In this document: positions 18,195-27,022 of the stretch, piece after piece
Position numbering within the stretch: position 1 is the stretch's first letter
Layout: every line of letters begins with the position of its first letter
Assembly (NCBI GenBank): GCA_013694595.1
Contig: JACDCC010000301.1
Location: forward strand, 1-37,608
DNA length: 37,608 bases
Origin: Chthoniobacterales bacterium
Lineage (GTDB): Bacteria > Verrucomicrobiota > Verrucomicrobiia > Chthoniobacterales > UBA10450
Direction of reading: 5' to 3'
The notes under the pieces: generated by a model
What the model was told of the DNA's origin: nothing
What the model saw: only the letters and a program-made list of their open reading frames with translations
Databases searched by the model: none
Position numbers and translations under genes: made by a program

Positions 18195-18395
18195 GCTTGA
18201 AGCGTGTCATGCACTTGGTAGCGGGCGCTCGCCTCGGCGATCCCATTGCGATGTAGGCCGTGGTCTCCTGACCCGGCGAGGTGTGAGGTGGCGACGCTCC
18301 ACGCGCTCGAAGCCGCGACATCCATCCCCCCGCCGCGTGAGGACACGCGGCCTACAACCTTGCCGCCTGAGTCCAAGTGCATGACACGCTCTAGC
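18195..18395. repeat. ~200-bp extragenic element bounded by a perfect 18-bp inverted repeat, with internal hairpins
   Basis: AGCGTGTCATGCACTTGG (18201-18218) and CCAAGTGCATGACACGCT (18373-18390); inner inverted pair GTAGGCCG (18253-18260)/CGGCCTAC (18348-18355); hairpins GGTC-TCCT-GACC (18262-18273) and CCGCGTG-AGGA-CACGCGG (18333-18350). Confidence 0.8.
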
Positions 18396-18801
18396 CGCGC
18401 GCCATGCGCAGGATCTCCTCGAATTCCGCTTTGCTCAACGGCTGAACCGACAAACGCGAGAGCCGCACAAGGGCGATCTCTTTCAGCTGCGGCTGCGCCT
18501 TGATTTCATCCAGCGTCACCGGCCGCGGCAACGCCTGCTTCGGGATCAGATCGACCGCGCTCCAGTCGCCTTCCTTGGCGCTCGGGTCGGGGTAAGCCGT
18601 GCGTGCGACCTCGGCGATACCGACCACAGCTTTGCTCGTCACGCTGTGGTAGAACAGCACCGCGTCGCCTGTTTGCATCGCGCGGAGGTTGTTGCGCGCG
18701 GTGAAATTGCGCACGCCGGTCCAGCTGGTGCGCCCGTCTTTCACGAAGTCGTCCCACGAGTAGGCGGACGGCTCCTGTTTCACGAGCCAGAACTTCTTCA
18801 T
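18391..18801 (-). CDS. EVE-domain protein
   Basis: MKKFWLVKQEPSAYSWDDFVKDGRTSWTGVRNFTARNNLRAMQTGDAVLFYHSVTSKAVVGIAEVARTAYPDP is typical EVE (PUA-like fold). Confidence 0.92.
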   Translation of the reverse strand: MKKFWLVKQEPSAYSWDDFVKDGRTSWTGVRNFTARNNLRAMQTGDAVLFYHSVTSKAVVGIAEVARTAYPDPSAKEGDWSAVDLIPKQALPRPVTLDEIKAQPQLKEIALVRLSRLSVQPLSKAEFEEILRMARG

Positions 18802-18865
18802 CCGGAAAGTAGTAGGCCGCGACGCGCGATTCGACAACCGCCGCCGTCTGTTGAACACTCGCGAG

Positions 18866-19546
18866 ATGTCCCGCGGCCTCTTCATCACTTTCGAAGGATC
18901 GGAAGGCTGCGGGAAATCGACGCAGGTGCAGCGGCTTGCGAAGCGGCTGGACGGCGCGGGCGTTGCATTCCTGCTCACGCGGGAGCCGGGCGGCACGGCA
19001 ATTGGCGAGAAGATCCGGCATCTGCTGCAGTTCGCGCCGGAAGGTGTGGCGATGCGGCCGGAGACGGAGGTTCTGCTGTTCGAGGCGAGCCGCAGCCAGC
19101 TGGTCCGGGAGGTGATTGAGCCAGCGCTGGCGGACGGAAAGCTGGTGATTGCGGACCGCTTCTTCGATTCCACCACGGTGTATCAAGGCGCAGCGCGGAA
19201 ATTGGACCCGCAGATGGTGGAGCAGCTGAATCGCTTCGCGGTCGGCCATTGCCGTCCCGATCTGACTTTCATCCTCGACGTCGATGTCGTCACTGCTCGC
19301 GCCCGAATGCTGCGCCGCGTGCGGCCCGTCGGAGCGCCCGATCGGATGGAACAGGAGCCCGCGGAGTTTTACGAGCGGGTCTGCGGCGCGTACCGCGATC
19401 TTGCCGCCCGTGAGCCAGACCGCGTCCTGCTGATTGACGCCTCAGGCTCTGCCGATGAAGTCGAAGCCGAAATCTGGCAGGCTCTTTGCGCGCGCTTTCC
19501 AGGACAGCTGCAATCGGCGGTCGAAAAACCGAATTCAGAAAGCTAG
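18866..19546 (+). CDS. tmk: Thymidylate kinase
   Basis: MSRGLFITFEGSEGCGKSTQVQRLAKRL (P-loop), LTREPGGTAIGEKIR, DRFFDSTTVYQG; ORF track start 18851. Confidence 0.95.
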   Translation: MSRGLFITFEGSEGCGKSTQVQRLAKRLDGAGVAFLLTREPGGTAIGEKIRHLLQFAPEGVAMRPETEVLLFEASRSQLVREVIEPALADGKLVIADRFFDSTTVYQGAARKLDPQMVEQLNRFAVGHCRPDLTFILDVDVVTARARMLRRVRPVGAPDRMEQEPAEFYERVCGAYRDLAAREPDRVLLIDASGSADEVEAEIWQALCARFPGQLQSAVEKPNSES

Positions 19547-19548
19547 CG

Positions 19549-20520
19549 ATGGCCTTCTCACCCGACGCGGCCTTCTCCTACCTGCAGCGCGCGCACGATC
19601 AGCACCGGCTCGCGCACGCCTACCTGATCTCCGGCGCGGTCGGCGCTGGTAAGCGCCGCCTCGCGTCGCGGCTCGCGAATCTCGTGAACGGCACGGATGA
19701 GCAGGATGTGTTCGCCTCCGGTGCTGCCGGTATCTACCTGGCGGAACCGGAGTCGAAATCGCGCCGTATCGTGATCGATCAAATCCGCGCGCTGGAACAC
19801 TCGTTGCAGATGCGCGCCGCGGCCGGACGCCGGAAGGTCGCAATCGTTTCAGATGCGGATCGTCTCCAAACGCAGGCGGCAAATGCTTTTTTGAAAACGC
19901 TGGAAGAACCGCCTAACGACTCCTTATTGCTCCTGCTCAGCTCGCTGCCGGAAGCGTTACCGGATACAATCCTGTCGCGCTGTCTTCCGATCCCGCTGGC
20001 GCGCGCGCAGGAAGCGGCGCCGTCACAAGAAGAGCGCGAGCTGGTGGAGCTGCTCCGCGGGACCGCCGCCGGGCCATCGTCGGGTGTCCAGGCGGCCTAC
20101 CGTCTCGCGCAGAGTCTGCAGCGTCTGCTCGCTGGGGTGAAGGAGGCGATCCAAACGGAGAACGCGGCGGCATTGAAGCGCGAAGAGGTGCGTTACAAAA
20201 ACACCACCGACGGCGCGTGGCTCGACGACCGGGAAGATCACTTCAAGGCGCTGAACGAGAGCCTCTATGTGCAGCGACGCGCCCGGCTAGTGGAGGTGCT
20301 CTATCGCTGGTGGTCGGATGTGCTCCGGGCCAGCACCGGTATCGATCGACGGGAGCTTCCCACAGCGGCTGCGGAGACGCAGGCAATCGCGGCGAAGCTC
20401 ACGATGCCGGAAATCCTGAAGCGAATTCGTCGGGTGGAGGAGCTACGCGATCATCTCGGGCGCAACATCCAGGAAGCGCTCGCGCTCGAGGTAGCGTTTC
20501 TCAGCATCTTCCGCTTCTGA
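19549..20520 (+). CDS. holB: DNA polymerase III delta' subunit
   Basis: AHAYLISGAVGAGKRRLASRLANLV, VAIVSDADRLQTQAANAFLKTLEEPPNDSLLLLLSSLPEALPDTILSRC; downstream of tmk as commonly seen. Confidence 0.85.
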   Translation: MAFSPDAAFSYLQRAHDQHRLAHAYLISGAVGAGKRRLASRLANLVNGTDEQDVFASGAAGIYLAEPESKSRRIVIDQIRALEHSLQMRAAAGRRKVAIVSDADRLQTQAANAFLKTLEEPPNDSLLLLLSSLPEALPDTILSRCLPIPLARAQEAAPSQEERELVELLRGTAAGPSSGVQAAYRLAQSLQRLLAGVKEAIQTENAAALKREEVRYKNTTDGAWLDDREDHFKALNESLYVQRRARLVEVLYRWWSDVLRASTGIDRRELPTAAAETQAIAAKLTMPEILKRIRRVEELRDHLGRNIQEALALEVAFLSIFRF

Positions 20521-20528
20521 GCTTTGCC

Positions 20529-21662
20529 ATGCCCGCCCGACGGACACTCTCAGTCGGCCTCATCGGCTACAACTTCATGGGCAAAGCGCATTCGAATGCG
20601 TGGCGCCAGGCCCCGCGCTTCTCGCAGCTGCCGGCGGATGTGCGGATGAAAACCATCTGCGGACGGGATGTTGGCGCCGTGAAAACGGCCGCAGTGCAGC
20701 TGGGCTGGGAAAACGCCGTGACGGATTGGCGCGAGGTGGTGGAGGACCCCGACATCGACGTCATCGACATCGTCACGCCGAACGACTCGCACGCAGAGAT
20801 CGCGGTGGCGGCGGCGCAGGCGCGGAAGGCGATCCTCTGCGAGAAGCCGCTCGCGACAACAGTCGGCGAGTGTGAGGAGATGCTGGCCGCCGCGCGGAAG
20901 GCGCGGATCGTGCACATGGTTTGTCACAACTACCGCCGCATCCCGGCGATCGCGCTGGCGAAGGAGATGATCGACCGCGGGGAGCTCGGCGACAGGGTTT
21001 ACCACTACCGGGCCCGCTACGCACAGGATTGGATCACCGACCCGAAGTTCCCGCTCGTCTGGCGTTTGCAGTCGAAGGTGGCCGGCTCCGGCGCGCATGG
21101 CGATATCAATGCGCACATCATCGATCTCGGACGGTATCTCGTCGGCGAGTTCCGCGAGGTCTCGGCGACAATGGAAACGTTCATCAAAAAGCGCCCCCTT
21201 AGCGCCGGCTCGCGCAGGAAAGGCAAAGTGACGGTCGACGATGCGGTTTCGCTGATCGGCCGCTTCCGGAATGGCGCGATCGCGAATCTGGAAGCGACGC
21301 GCTTTGCTCACGGCCGCAAGAACAGCATCACCCTCGAGATTAACGGCAGCGCCGGCTCGCTCGCGTTTGACTTTGAGGAGATGAACCGCCTCCGGTTCTA
21401 CGACAGCGGCGAGCCGGAGAACCGTCGCGGGTTTCGCGACATCATGGTCACCGAGCCGGCGCACCCATTCGTCGGCGACTGGTGGCCACCCGGTCACGTG
21501 CTCGGGTATGAGCACACGTTCGTGCACACGATCGCAGATTTCGTTCGGGCCGTGGTTGCGGGTAAGAGCGTGCAGCCGACGTTCGAGGACGGGTTGCAGA
21601 ATCAGCGCGTGCTCGAAGCCGTGTCAAAGAGCGCTCGTGAGAAACAGTGGGTGAAGGTTTGA
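20529..21662 (+). CDS. Gfo/Idh/MocA family oxidoreductase
   Basis: SVGLIGYNFMGKAHSNAWRQ Rossmann motif, DIVTPNDSHAEIAVAAAQARKAILCEKPLATT; internal ATG in ORF 20217..21662. Confidence 0.93.
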   Translation: MPARRTLSVGLIGYNFMGKAHSNAWRQAPRFSQLPADVRMKTICGRDVGAVKTAAVQLGWENAVTDWREVVEDPDIDVIDIVTPNDSHAEIAVAAAQARKAILCEKPLATTVGECEEMLAAARKARIVHMVCHNYRRIPAIALAKEMIDRGELGDRVYHYRARYAQDWITDPKFPLVWRLQSKVAGSGAHGDINAHIIDLGRYLVGEFREVSATMETFIKKRPLSAGSRRKGKVTVDDAVSLIGRFRNGAIANLEATRFAHGRKNSITLEINGSAGSLAFDFEEMNRLRFYDSGEPENRRGFRDIMVTEPAHPFVGDWWPPGHVLGYEHTFVHTIADFVRAVVAGKSVQPTFEDGLQNQRVLEAVSKSAREKQWVKV

Positions 21663-21664
21663 TT

Positions 21665-22411
21665 ATGATGAGATTCGAAAACCAGGTGGCAGTCGTGACG
21701 GGCGCGGGGCGGGGGATCGGTCATGCGATCGCGGTGCGGCTCGCAAGGGAAGGCGCGCGCGTCGCGTCGGTCAGCCGCACGGAAGCAAACGCGCAGAAGA
21801 CCGCCGACGAAATCAATGCCGCGCGGGCGGATGCGGCGAAGGCGTATTCAGTGGACGTGTCGGACCACCCAGGGGTGCAGCAAATCGGCGCGCAGATCCT
21901 GGACGACTTCGGCCGCGTCGACATTCTCATCAACAACGCTGGCGTGACGCGCGATGGGCTCAGCATGCGGATGTCGATCGAAGATTGGGACACCGTATTG
22001 AACACGAACCTCAAAGGCGCATTCAATTTCGTGCAGGCGGTGCAGCGCGCGATGATCAAGCAGCGCAGTGGCCGGATTATCAACATCAGCTCCGTGATCG
22101 GGTTGATCGGCAACGCGGGGCAGGCGAACTACTCCGCCAGCAAAGCGGGCCTGATTGGATTCACCAAATCGCTCGCGCGGGAGCTGGCGAGCCGCGGGAT
22201 TACCGCCAACGCGTTGGCTCCCGGCCTTATCGAAACCGACATGACGAAGGTGCTATCGGAGGAAATTAGGAAGAACATCCTCAGCAAGATCCCGCTGGGG
22301 GCACTCGGCCAGCCCGATGACGTCGCCAGCGCGGTGGCATTTCTCGCGTCGCCCGAGGCAAAGTACATCACGGGACAGGTGCTCGCCGTCGATGGCGGAA
22401 TGGTGATGTAG
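21665..22411 (+). CDS. fabG: 3-oxoacyl-ACP reductase / SDR family
   Basis: VAVVTGAGRGIGHAIAVRLA, NNAGVTRD, YSASKAGLIGFTKSLARELASRGITANALAPGLIETDM. Confidence 0.92.
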   Translation: MMRFENQVAVVTGAGRGIGHAIAVRLAREGARVASVSRTEANAQKTADEINAARADAAKAYSVDVSDHPGVQQIGAQILDDFGRVDILINNAGVTRDGLSMRMSIEDWDTVLNTNLKGAFNFVQAVQRAMIKQRSGRIINISSVIGLIGNAGQANYSASKAGLIGFTKSLARELASRGITANALAPGLIETDMTKVLSEEIRKNILSKIPLGALGQPDDVASAVAFLASPEAKYITGQVLAVDGGMVM

Positions 22412-22466
22412 GGGCCGCGGGACGTGCTGAGGTTGCACCTCGCTGCTTCCGGTCTGATCGTGGCCC

Positions 22467-22943
22467 ATGACGAACGAAAAGGCGATGTTCGGTGCCGGCT
22501 GCTTCTGGGGAGTGGAGGCGACCTTTCGCAACATCAAGGGTGTGACGGCTGCGACGGTCGGTTACGCGGGTGGCAAGACTGATAACCCGACCTACGAAGA
22601 GGTGTGCAGCGCCGAGACAGGGCACGCGGAGGTGGTGGAGGTGGAGTTCGATCCGACGCAGGTGAACTACAATCAGCTCCTGGAAGTCTTCTGGGCTAAT
22701 CACGATCCAACGACCTTGAACCGGCAGGGGCCCGACGCCGGCACGCAATACCGATCCGCGATCTTCTACTACTCGCCGGAACAAAAGGCCGCCGCTGAGC
22801 AGTCGAAGGCGGCGATGGATCAGAGCGGACGTTTTCGGCGCCCGATCGTGACGCAAATCGAGCCGGCGCCGAAATTCTATCGGGCCGAGGAGTATCACCA
22901 GCGTTACCTCGAAAAGCGCGGACTCTCGCATTGTGCGATTTAG
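22467..22943 (+). CDS. msrA: Peptide-methionine (S)-S-oxide reductase
   Basis: [46 protein letters not shown]. Confidence 0.95.
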   Translation: MTNEKAMFGAGCFWGVEATFRNIKGVTAATVGYAGGKTDNPTYEEVCSAETGHAEVVEVEFDPTQVNYNQLLEVFWANHDPTTLNRQGPDAGTQYRSAIFYYSPEQKAAAEQSKAAMDQSGRFRRPIVTQIEPAPKFYRAEEYHQRYLEKRGLSHCAI

Positions 22944-22964
22944 CGGCTGGTCAGGCGTGACGTC

Positions 22965-23669
22965 GTGAGCAAGCCGGAAGTTATCCGCACGCGCAACTTC
23001 GTGCGGGACGCGGCCGAGTTCATCCTGCAGCAGGCGCACGCCGCTCTGGGCGAGCGCAATGAATTCCGCCTCGCGCTGTCCGGCGGCAACACGCCGCGGC
23101 CGATCTATCAGGAGCTGGCGAAGATCGGCAGCGACCTGCCTTGGGAGCGCGTCTTCATCACCTTCAGCGACGAACGGTGCGTTCCGCCTGACGACGACAA
23201 AAGCAACTTCCGGATGGCGCGGGAATCGCTCTTGCATCCGGCGGCTGTCCCCGAGCGGTCGGTCGCGCGTCTGCGCGGCGAGCTCGACCCGCAGGTGGCG
23301 GCGCAGGAATACGAAGAACAATTGGAGGTTTTAGCGGCACAAAAGGGAGAGATGGTTTTTCGGCACGATCTGGTTCTGCTGGGGCTCGGAGACGACGGGC
23401 ACACCGCGTCGCTGTTTTCGGGGACGGCTGCGCTGGAGGAATCGGTGCGGAAAGTGGTCGCGAATTTCGTGCCGAAGTTCGATGCGTGGCGCCTCACATT
23501 TACCTATCCGCTGATCGGTCACGCGCGGCGCGTCTGCTTTCTCGTGGATGGAAACAAGCAACAGGAGCTGCTCGCCAAGGTGTTGGAACCGGATGCGCCG
23601 TTTCCTGCTTCACGGGTGAATAGCCTCGCCACCGACGTCACCTGGATCATCGGGGAGGCCGCCGCTTAA
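22965..23669 (+). CDS. pgl: 6-phosphogluconolactonase
   Basis: [66 protein letters not shown] start. Confidence 0.93.
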   Translation: MSKPEVIRTRNFVRDAAEFILQQAHAALGERNEFRLALSGGNTPRPIYQELAKIGSDLPWERVFITFSDERCVPPDDDKSNFRMARESLLHPAAVPERSVARLRGELDPQVAAQEYEEQLEVLAAQKGEMVFRHDLVLLGLGDDGHTASLFSGTAALEESVRKVVANFVPKFDAWRLTFTYPLIGHARRVCFLVDGNKQQELLAKVLEPDAPFPASRVNSLATDVTWIIGEAAA

Positions 23670-23686
23670 CTCAGACTTTTAGAACC

Positions 23687-24760
23687 ATGAAACGGAACAC
23701 TATTATCGTGACCGGCTCCGCTGGGTTGATCGGCTCCGAAACCGTGAAGCACTTCGCGAAGGAGGGCTACACCGTCGTCGGGATCGATAACGACATGCGC
23801 AGCCGGTTCTTCGGCGCGGAAGCCTCCACCCGCTCGACGCGTGATCAGCTCGTGCAGACGATCGGCGATTACGAGCACCACGACATCGACATCCGCAACG
23901 CGGAGGCGGTGCTTGGCGTTTTCAAGCAGCATGCGCAGCGCATCGCGGCGGTGGTGCACACGGCGGCTCAGCCTTCGCATGATTGGGCGGCGCGCGATCC
24001 GCAGATGGATTTCACGGTCAACGCGAACGGCACCTTAAATCTACTTGAAGCCACTCGCGCTGTTTGCCCGGAAGCGCCGTTCGTTTTCACCTCGACGAAC
24101 AAGGTCTACGGCGACACGCCGAATCGCCTGCCGCTGATGGAACTGCCGCTCCGCTGGGAGATCGAGCCGGGGCATGAATACAAGCCCGGTATCTCCGAAA
24201 CGATGAGCATCGATCACACGAAGCACTCGCTCTTCGGCGCTTCGAAGGTGGCTGCCGACGTGCTCGTGCAGGAATACGGCCGCTACTTCGGGATGCCGAC
24301 CGCCTGTTTCCGCGGCGGTTGCCTAACGGGTCCGGCGCATGCCGGCACCGAGCTGCACGGTTTCCTCTCGTATCTGATGAAGTGCACCGTGACAGGGCGA
24401 CCGTATCGCGTCTTTGGTTACAACGGCAAGCAAGTGCGGGATAACATCCACAGCTTCGACCTCGTCGAAGCGTTCGGCGCGTTTATCGATGCTCCGCGGT
24501 CAGGCGAGGTCTACAACCTCGGCGGCAGCCGGCATAGCAACTGTTCAATGCTGGAGGCGATCAAGCTGTGCGAGGAAATCAGCGGCCGAAAGCTCTCGTG
24601 GACGTACGAAGAGAACAACCGCATCGGCGACCACATCTGGTGGATCAGCGATGTGCGGCGATTTCAGGAGCATTATCCCGGGTGGAAGTTCCGTTACGGA
24701 CTGCGCGAGATCCTCGAGGAGATCCACGAGGCCGTCGTCGGCAGCGAAGTCCCAGCGTAG
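23687..24760 (+). CDS. NAD-dependent epimerase/dehydratase (CDP-paratose 2-epimerase-like)
   Basis: [38 protein letters not shown]...[15 protein letters not shown]...[12 protein letters not shown]. Confidence 0.88.
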   Translation: MKRNTIIVTGSAGLIGSETVKHFAKEGYTVVGIDNDMRSRFFGAEASTRSTRDQLVQTIGDYEHHDIDIRNAEAVLGVFKQHAQRIAAVVHTAAQPSHDWAARDPQMDFTVNANGTLNLLEATRAVCPEAPFVFTSTNKVYGDTPNRLPLMELPLRWEIEPGHEYKPGISETMSIDHTKHSLFGASKVAADVLVQEYGRYFGMPTACFRGGCLTGPAHAGTELHGFLSYLMKCTVTGRPYRVFGYNGKQVRDNIHSFDLVEAFGAFIDAPRSGEVYNLGGSRHSNCSMLEAIKLCEEISGRKLSWTYEENNRIGDHIWWISDVRRFQEHYPGWKFRYGLREILEEIHEAVVGSEVPA

Positions 24761-24812
24761 CGCGAGGCTCAGGCGCAGGCGTGCGTGCTTCGTCTATGGA
24801 ACTTAGCGGCCG

Positions 24813-25172
24813 TCAGTATTCCTCGCCGCCGTCATTCGTGGCGGGGAGCACGCGATCTTGGCTGGCGTAGACGTGGACCATCACGGCCATCCAGAAAACT
24901 GGCAGCACAAGAATACCGAACCCGGCCGTGCCCGTCGCGATGAGCAGCGCCAGTCCTACAGCCATCGGCGTTCCCACAAACATCAGCATCATCCCGACGA
25001 GCTTGTGGCCTTTGTAGATATGCCCGAGGCCGGGAACGACACTCAGCAGCACCGCGATCGCGTCGCTGGCTTTGCCTTCCGCGGTTTCGAGCTCGCCTCG
25101 GCGGGTCCAGTCGCAGTTGTTGCAGGTCGCGGCGTCGTCCGCCAGCGTCGTGCCGCAAAACGGGCACTGCAT
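24813..25172 (-). CDS. Zinc-ribbon membrane protein (TM2-like)
   Basis: Likely start MQCPFCGTTLADDAATCNNCDWTRRG; CxxC...CxxC ribbon plus hydrophobic segments LLSVVPGLGHIYKGHKLVGMMLMFVG. Confidence 0.75.
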   Translation of the reverse strand: MQCPFCGTTLADDAATCNNCDWTRRGELETAEGKASDAIAVLLSVVPGLGHIYKGHKLVGMMLMFVGTPMAVGLALLIATGTAGFGILVLPVFWMAVMVHVYASQDRVLPATNDGGEEY

Positions 25173-25366
25173 CGTGCCCTCAGCAGGTGTGATTCGTTCA
25201 GCTGACGGCGCGTCGGTGTATTCCACAGTGATCGGTTGGTTCGGAGTGAAGCTGCGACTCGCCGCCAACGTTCCAATTGGCGCAGAGTCCGTCAAGAAAA
25301 CTAACGCGCACGCGTGCGCGGCTGCGTGCTGTTCGTGCGCGAAGCTCGATATGTTAGCTTCCGCAG

Positions 25367-25885
25367 GTGCACCGGGAACTCGAGCAATGCACGATCCGCC
25401 GCTGGCGTTTGGAAGACGCGCCGTCGCTCGCCGCCAGCGCCAACAACCGCAACGTCTGGCTGACGCTGCGTGATCGCATGCCGCACCCGTATTCACTCGC
25501 GGACGCGGAGGCGTATGTGCAGCAGCGCCTGCAAGACCCTACAATGCCGATCTTCTGTATCGAAGTAGACGACGCAGCGGCAGGCGGCATCGGCCTGCAT
25601 CCGGGCGATGATGTGAACCGCCTCACCGCCGAGCTCGGCTACTGGCTTGCGGAACCTTTCTGGGGCCGCGGCATCACGACGGCCGCCGTGAAAGCGATCG
25701 TGCAGTACGCGTTCACTCAGCTGCCGCTCACTCGGATTGAGGCTTATGTTTACGAGAACAATCCCGCGTCCGCGCGCGTGCTGGAGAAGTCGAGATTTCA
25801 GTTCGAGGGGAGGCTCCGGAAGAACGTGATCAAAGACGGAGTCGTTCTGGATTCGCTGCTCTATGCGCGATTGAAGGACGAGTAA
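25367..25885 (+). CDS. GNAT-family N-acetyltransferase (RimJ/RimL-like)
   Basis: IRRWRLEDAPSLAASANNRNVWLTLRD...AELGYWLAEPFWGRGITTAAVKAIVQYAF...VYENNPASARVLEKSRFQFEG; GTG start. Confidence 0.9.
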   Translation: MHRELEQCTIRRWRLEDAPSLAASANNRNVWLTLRDRMPHPYSLADAEAYVQQRLQDPTMPIFCIEVDDAAAGGIGLHPGDDVNRLTAELGYWLAEPFWGRGITTAAVKAIVQYAFTQLPLTRIEAYVYENNPASARVLEKSRFQFEGRLRKNVIKDGVVLDSLLYARLKDE

Positions 25886-26003
25886 GATTCAGGTGATCAG
25901 CCTCGGATGAGTAAGAAAACGGAAGTGACGGGCCGCCCGCGGCAGCAAAATTCGATTGTCCCGTGCGCTTTCGCTCCGATCTTCAACGAGGTGCGCCTGC
26001 ACC

Positions 26004-26204
26004 GTGCCGCTCGCAGATGTGAAAAGCTTCACTCCAGGCAGGACGACGCTCATCCTCGCCGGCATCGCGTGTGCGCTGACCGTGCTCGCCATCGCGATCA
26101 ATTATTACCGTGGTGGACATGTCGAATTCTCCCACTGTCTGCTGGCGCTAGGGCTGCTAGCCTTTGTCGTCTGGTTTTCCGGTCGCAGGGCCCCGGAAGG
26201 TTAG
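26004..26204 (+). CDS. Hypothetical small two-TM membrane protein
   Basis: TLILAGIACALTVLAIAINYYRGGHVEFSHCLLALGLLAFVVWFSGRR; probable GTG start within ORF 25956..26204. Confidence 0.45.
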   Translation: MPLADVKSFTPGRTTLILAGIACALTVLAIAINYYRGGHVEFSHCLLALGLLAFVVWFSGRRAPEG

Positions 26205-26214
26205 CGGTCAAGCC

Positions 26215-26970
26215 ATGAGCCAGTTATCGGACATCTCGCGTTATACCGACGAGTTCCTCCGCATCCGGGAGTGCGGCGACTGGTCGAACGCGGTCAACGG
26301 CCTGCAGGTGGAAAACTCGGGAAAGGTGACGAAAATCGGCGCGGCGGTCGATGCCTCCACGCGCACCTTTTCCGCGGCGGCGGAACGCGGCGTCGATCTT
26401 CTGCTCGTGCATCATGGTCTTTTCTGGCCGGGCCTTCAGGCCGTGACGGGCGCGTTTCGGCGGCAGGTCGCTTTGCTGCTGGAGCGCGATATTGCACTCT
26501 ACAGCGCGCATCTGCCGCTCGATGTGCATCCACTCGTAGGAAACAATGCGCAGCTCACCGCCGCGCTCGCCTTGCACGATCCGGTGCCGTTCCTCGAGAT
26601 GAAAGGACAGCTCGTCGGCCTCAGGAGCACGATGGCTGTGGCACGGGATGACCTCCACCGCCGCCTCGAGCAGTCGTTAGGCGGCGCGGTCAAGCTCTTG
26701 GCGAGCGGTCCGACGATCACTGCCTCCATCGGTGTGATCACGGGAGGCGCAGGCTCGGAGATTTACGCCGCCGCACGCGAGGGTGTCGATACATTCATCA
26801 CCGGTGAAGCGCCGCATTGGGCAGCGGTAGCGGCGGAAGAACTCAGGGTGAATCTGTTCCTCGGCGGCCATTACGCGACCGAGACGTTCGGCGTCAAAGC
26901 ACTCGCCGCGCATCTGGCGGAGCGGTTTTCGATCCCGTGGGAGTTCATTGCGGCGCCCACCGGACTATAA
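26215..26970 (+). CDS. Nif3-like dinuclear metal center hexameric protein
   Basis: WSNAVNGLQVENSGKVTKIGAAVDASTRTFSAAAERGVDLLLVHHGLFWPG; ITGEAPHWAAVAAEELRVNLFLGGHYATETFGVKALA. Confidence 0.92.
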   Translation: MSQLSDISRYTDEFLRIRECGDWSNAVNGLQVENSGKVTKIGAAVDASTRTFSAAAERGVDLLLVHHGLFWPGLQAVTGAFRRQVALLLERDIALYSAHLPLDVHPLVGNNAQLTAALALHDPVPFLEMKGQLVGLRSTMAVARDDLHRRLEQSLGGAVKLLASGPTITASIGVITGGAGSEIYAAAREGVDTFITGEAPHWAAVAAEELRVNLFLGGHYATETFGVKALAAHLAERFSIPWEFIAAPTGL

Positions 26971-27022
26971 GCCGGCGCTTTGTCTTGCCTCGCACGGCGA
27001 GGGCTGCTGTACCGGACACTGA

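Noticed and set aside
20550-21527. Long minus-strand ORFs in the Gfo/Idh, msrA-pgl and murJ regions (20550, 22368, 29914)
   Set aside because: All antisense to well-recognised genes; spurious.
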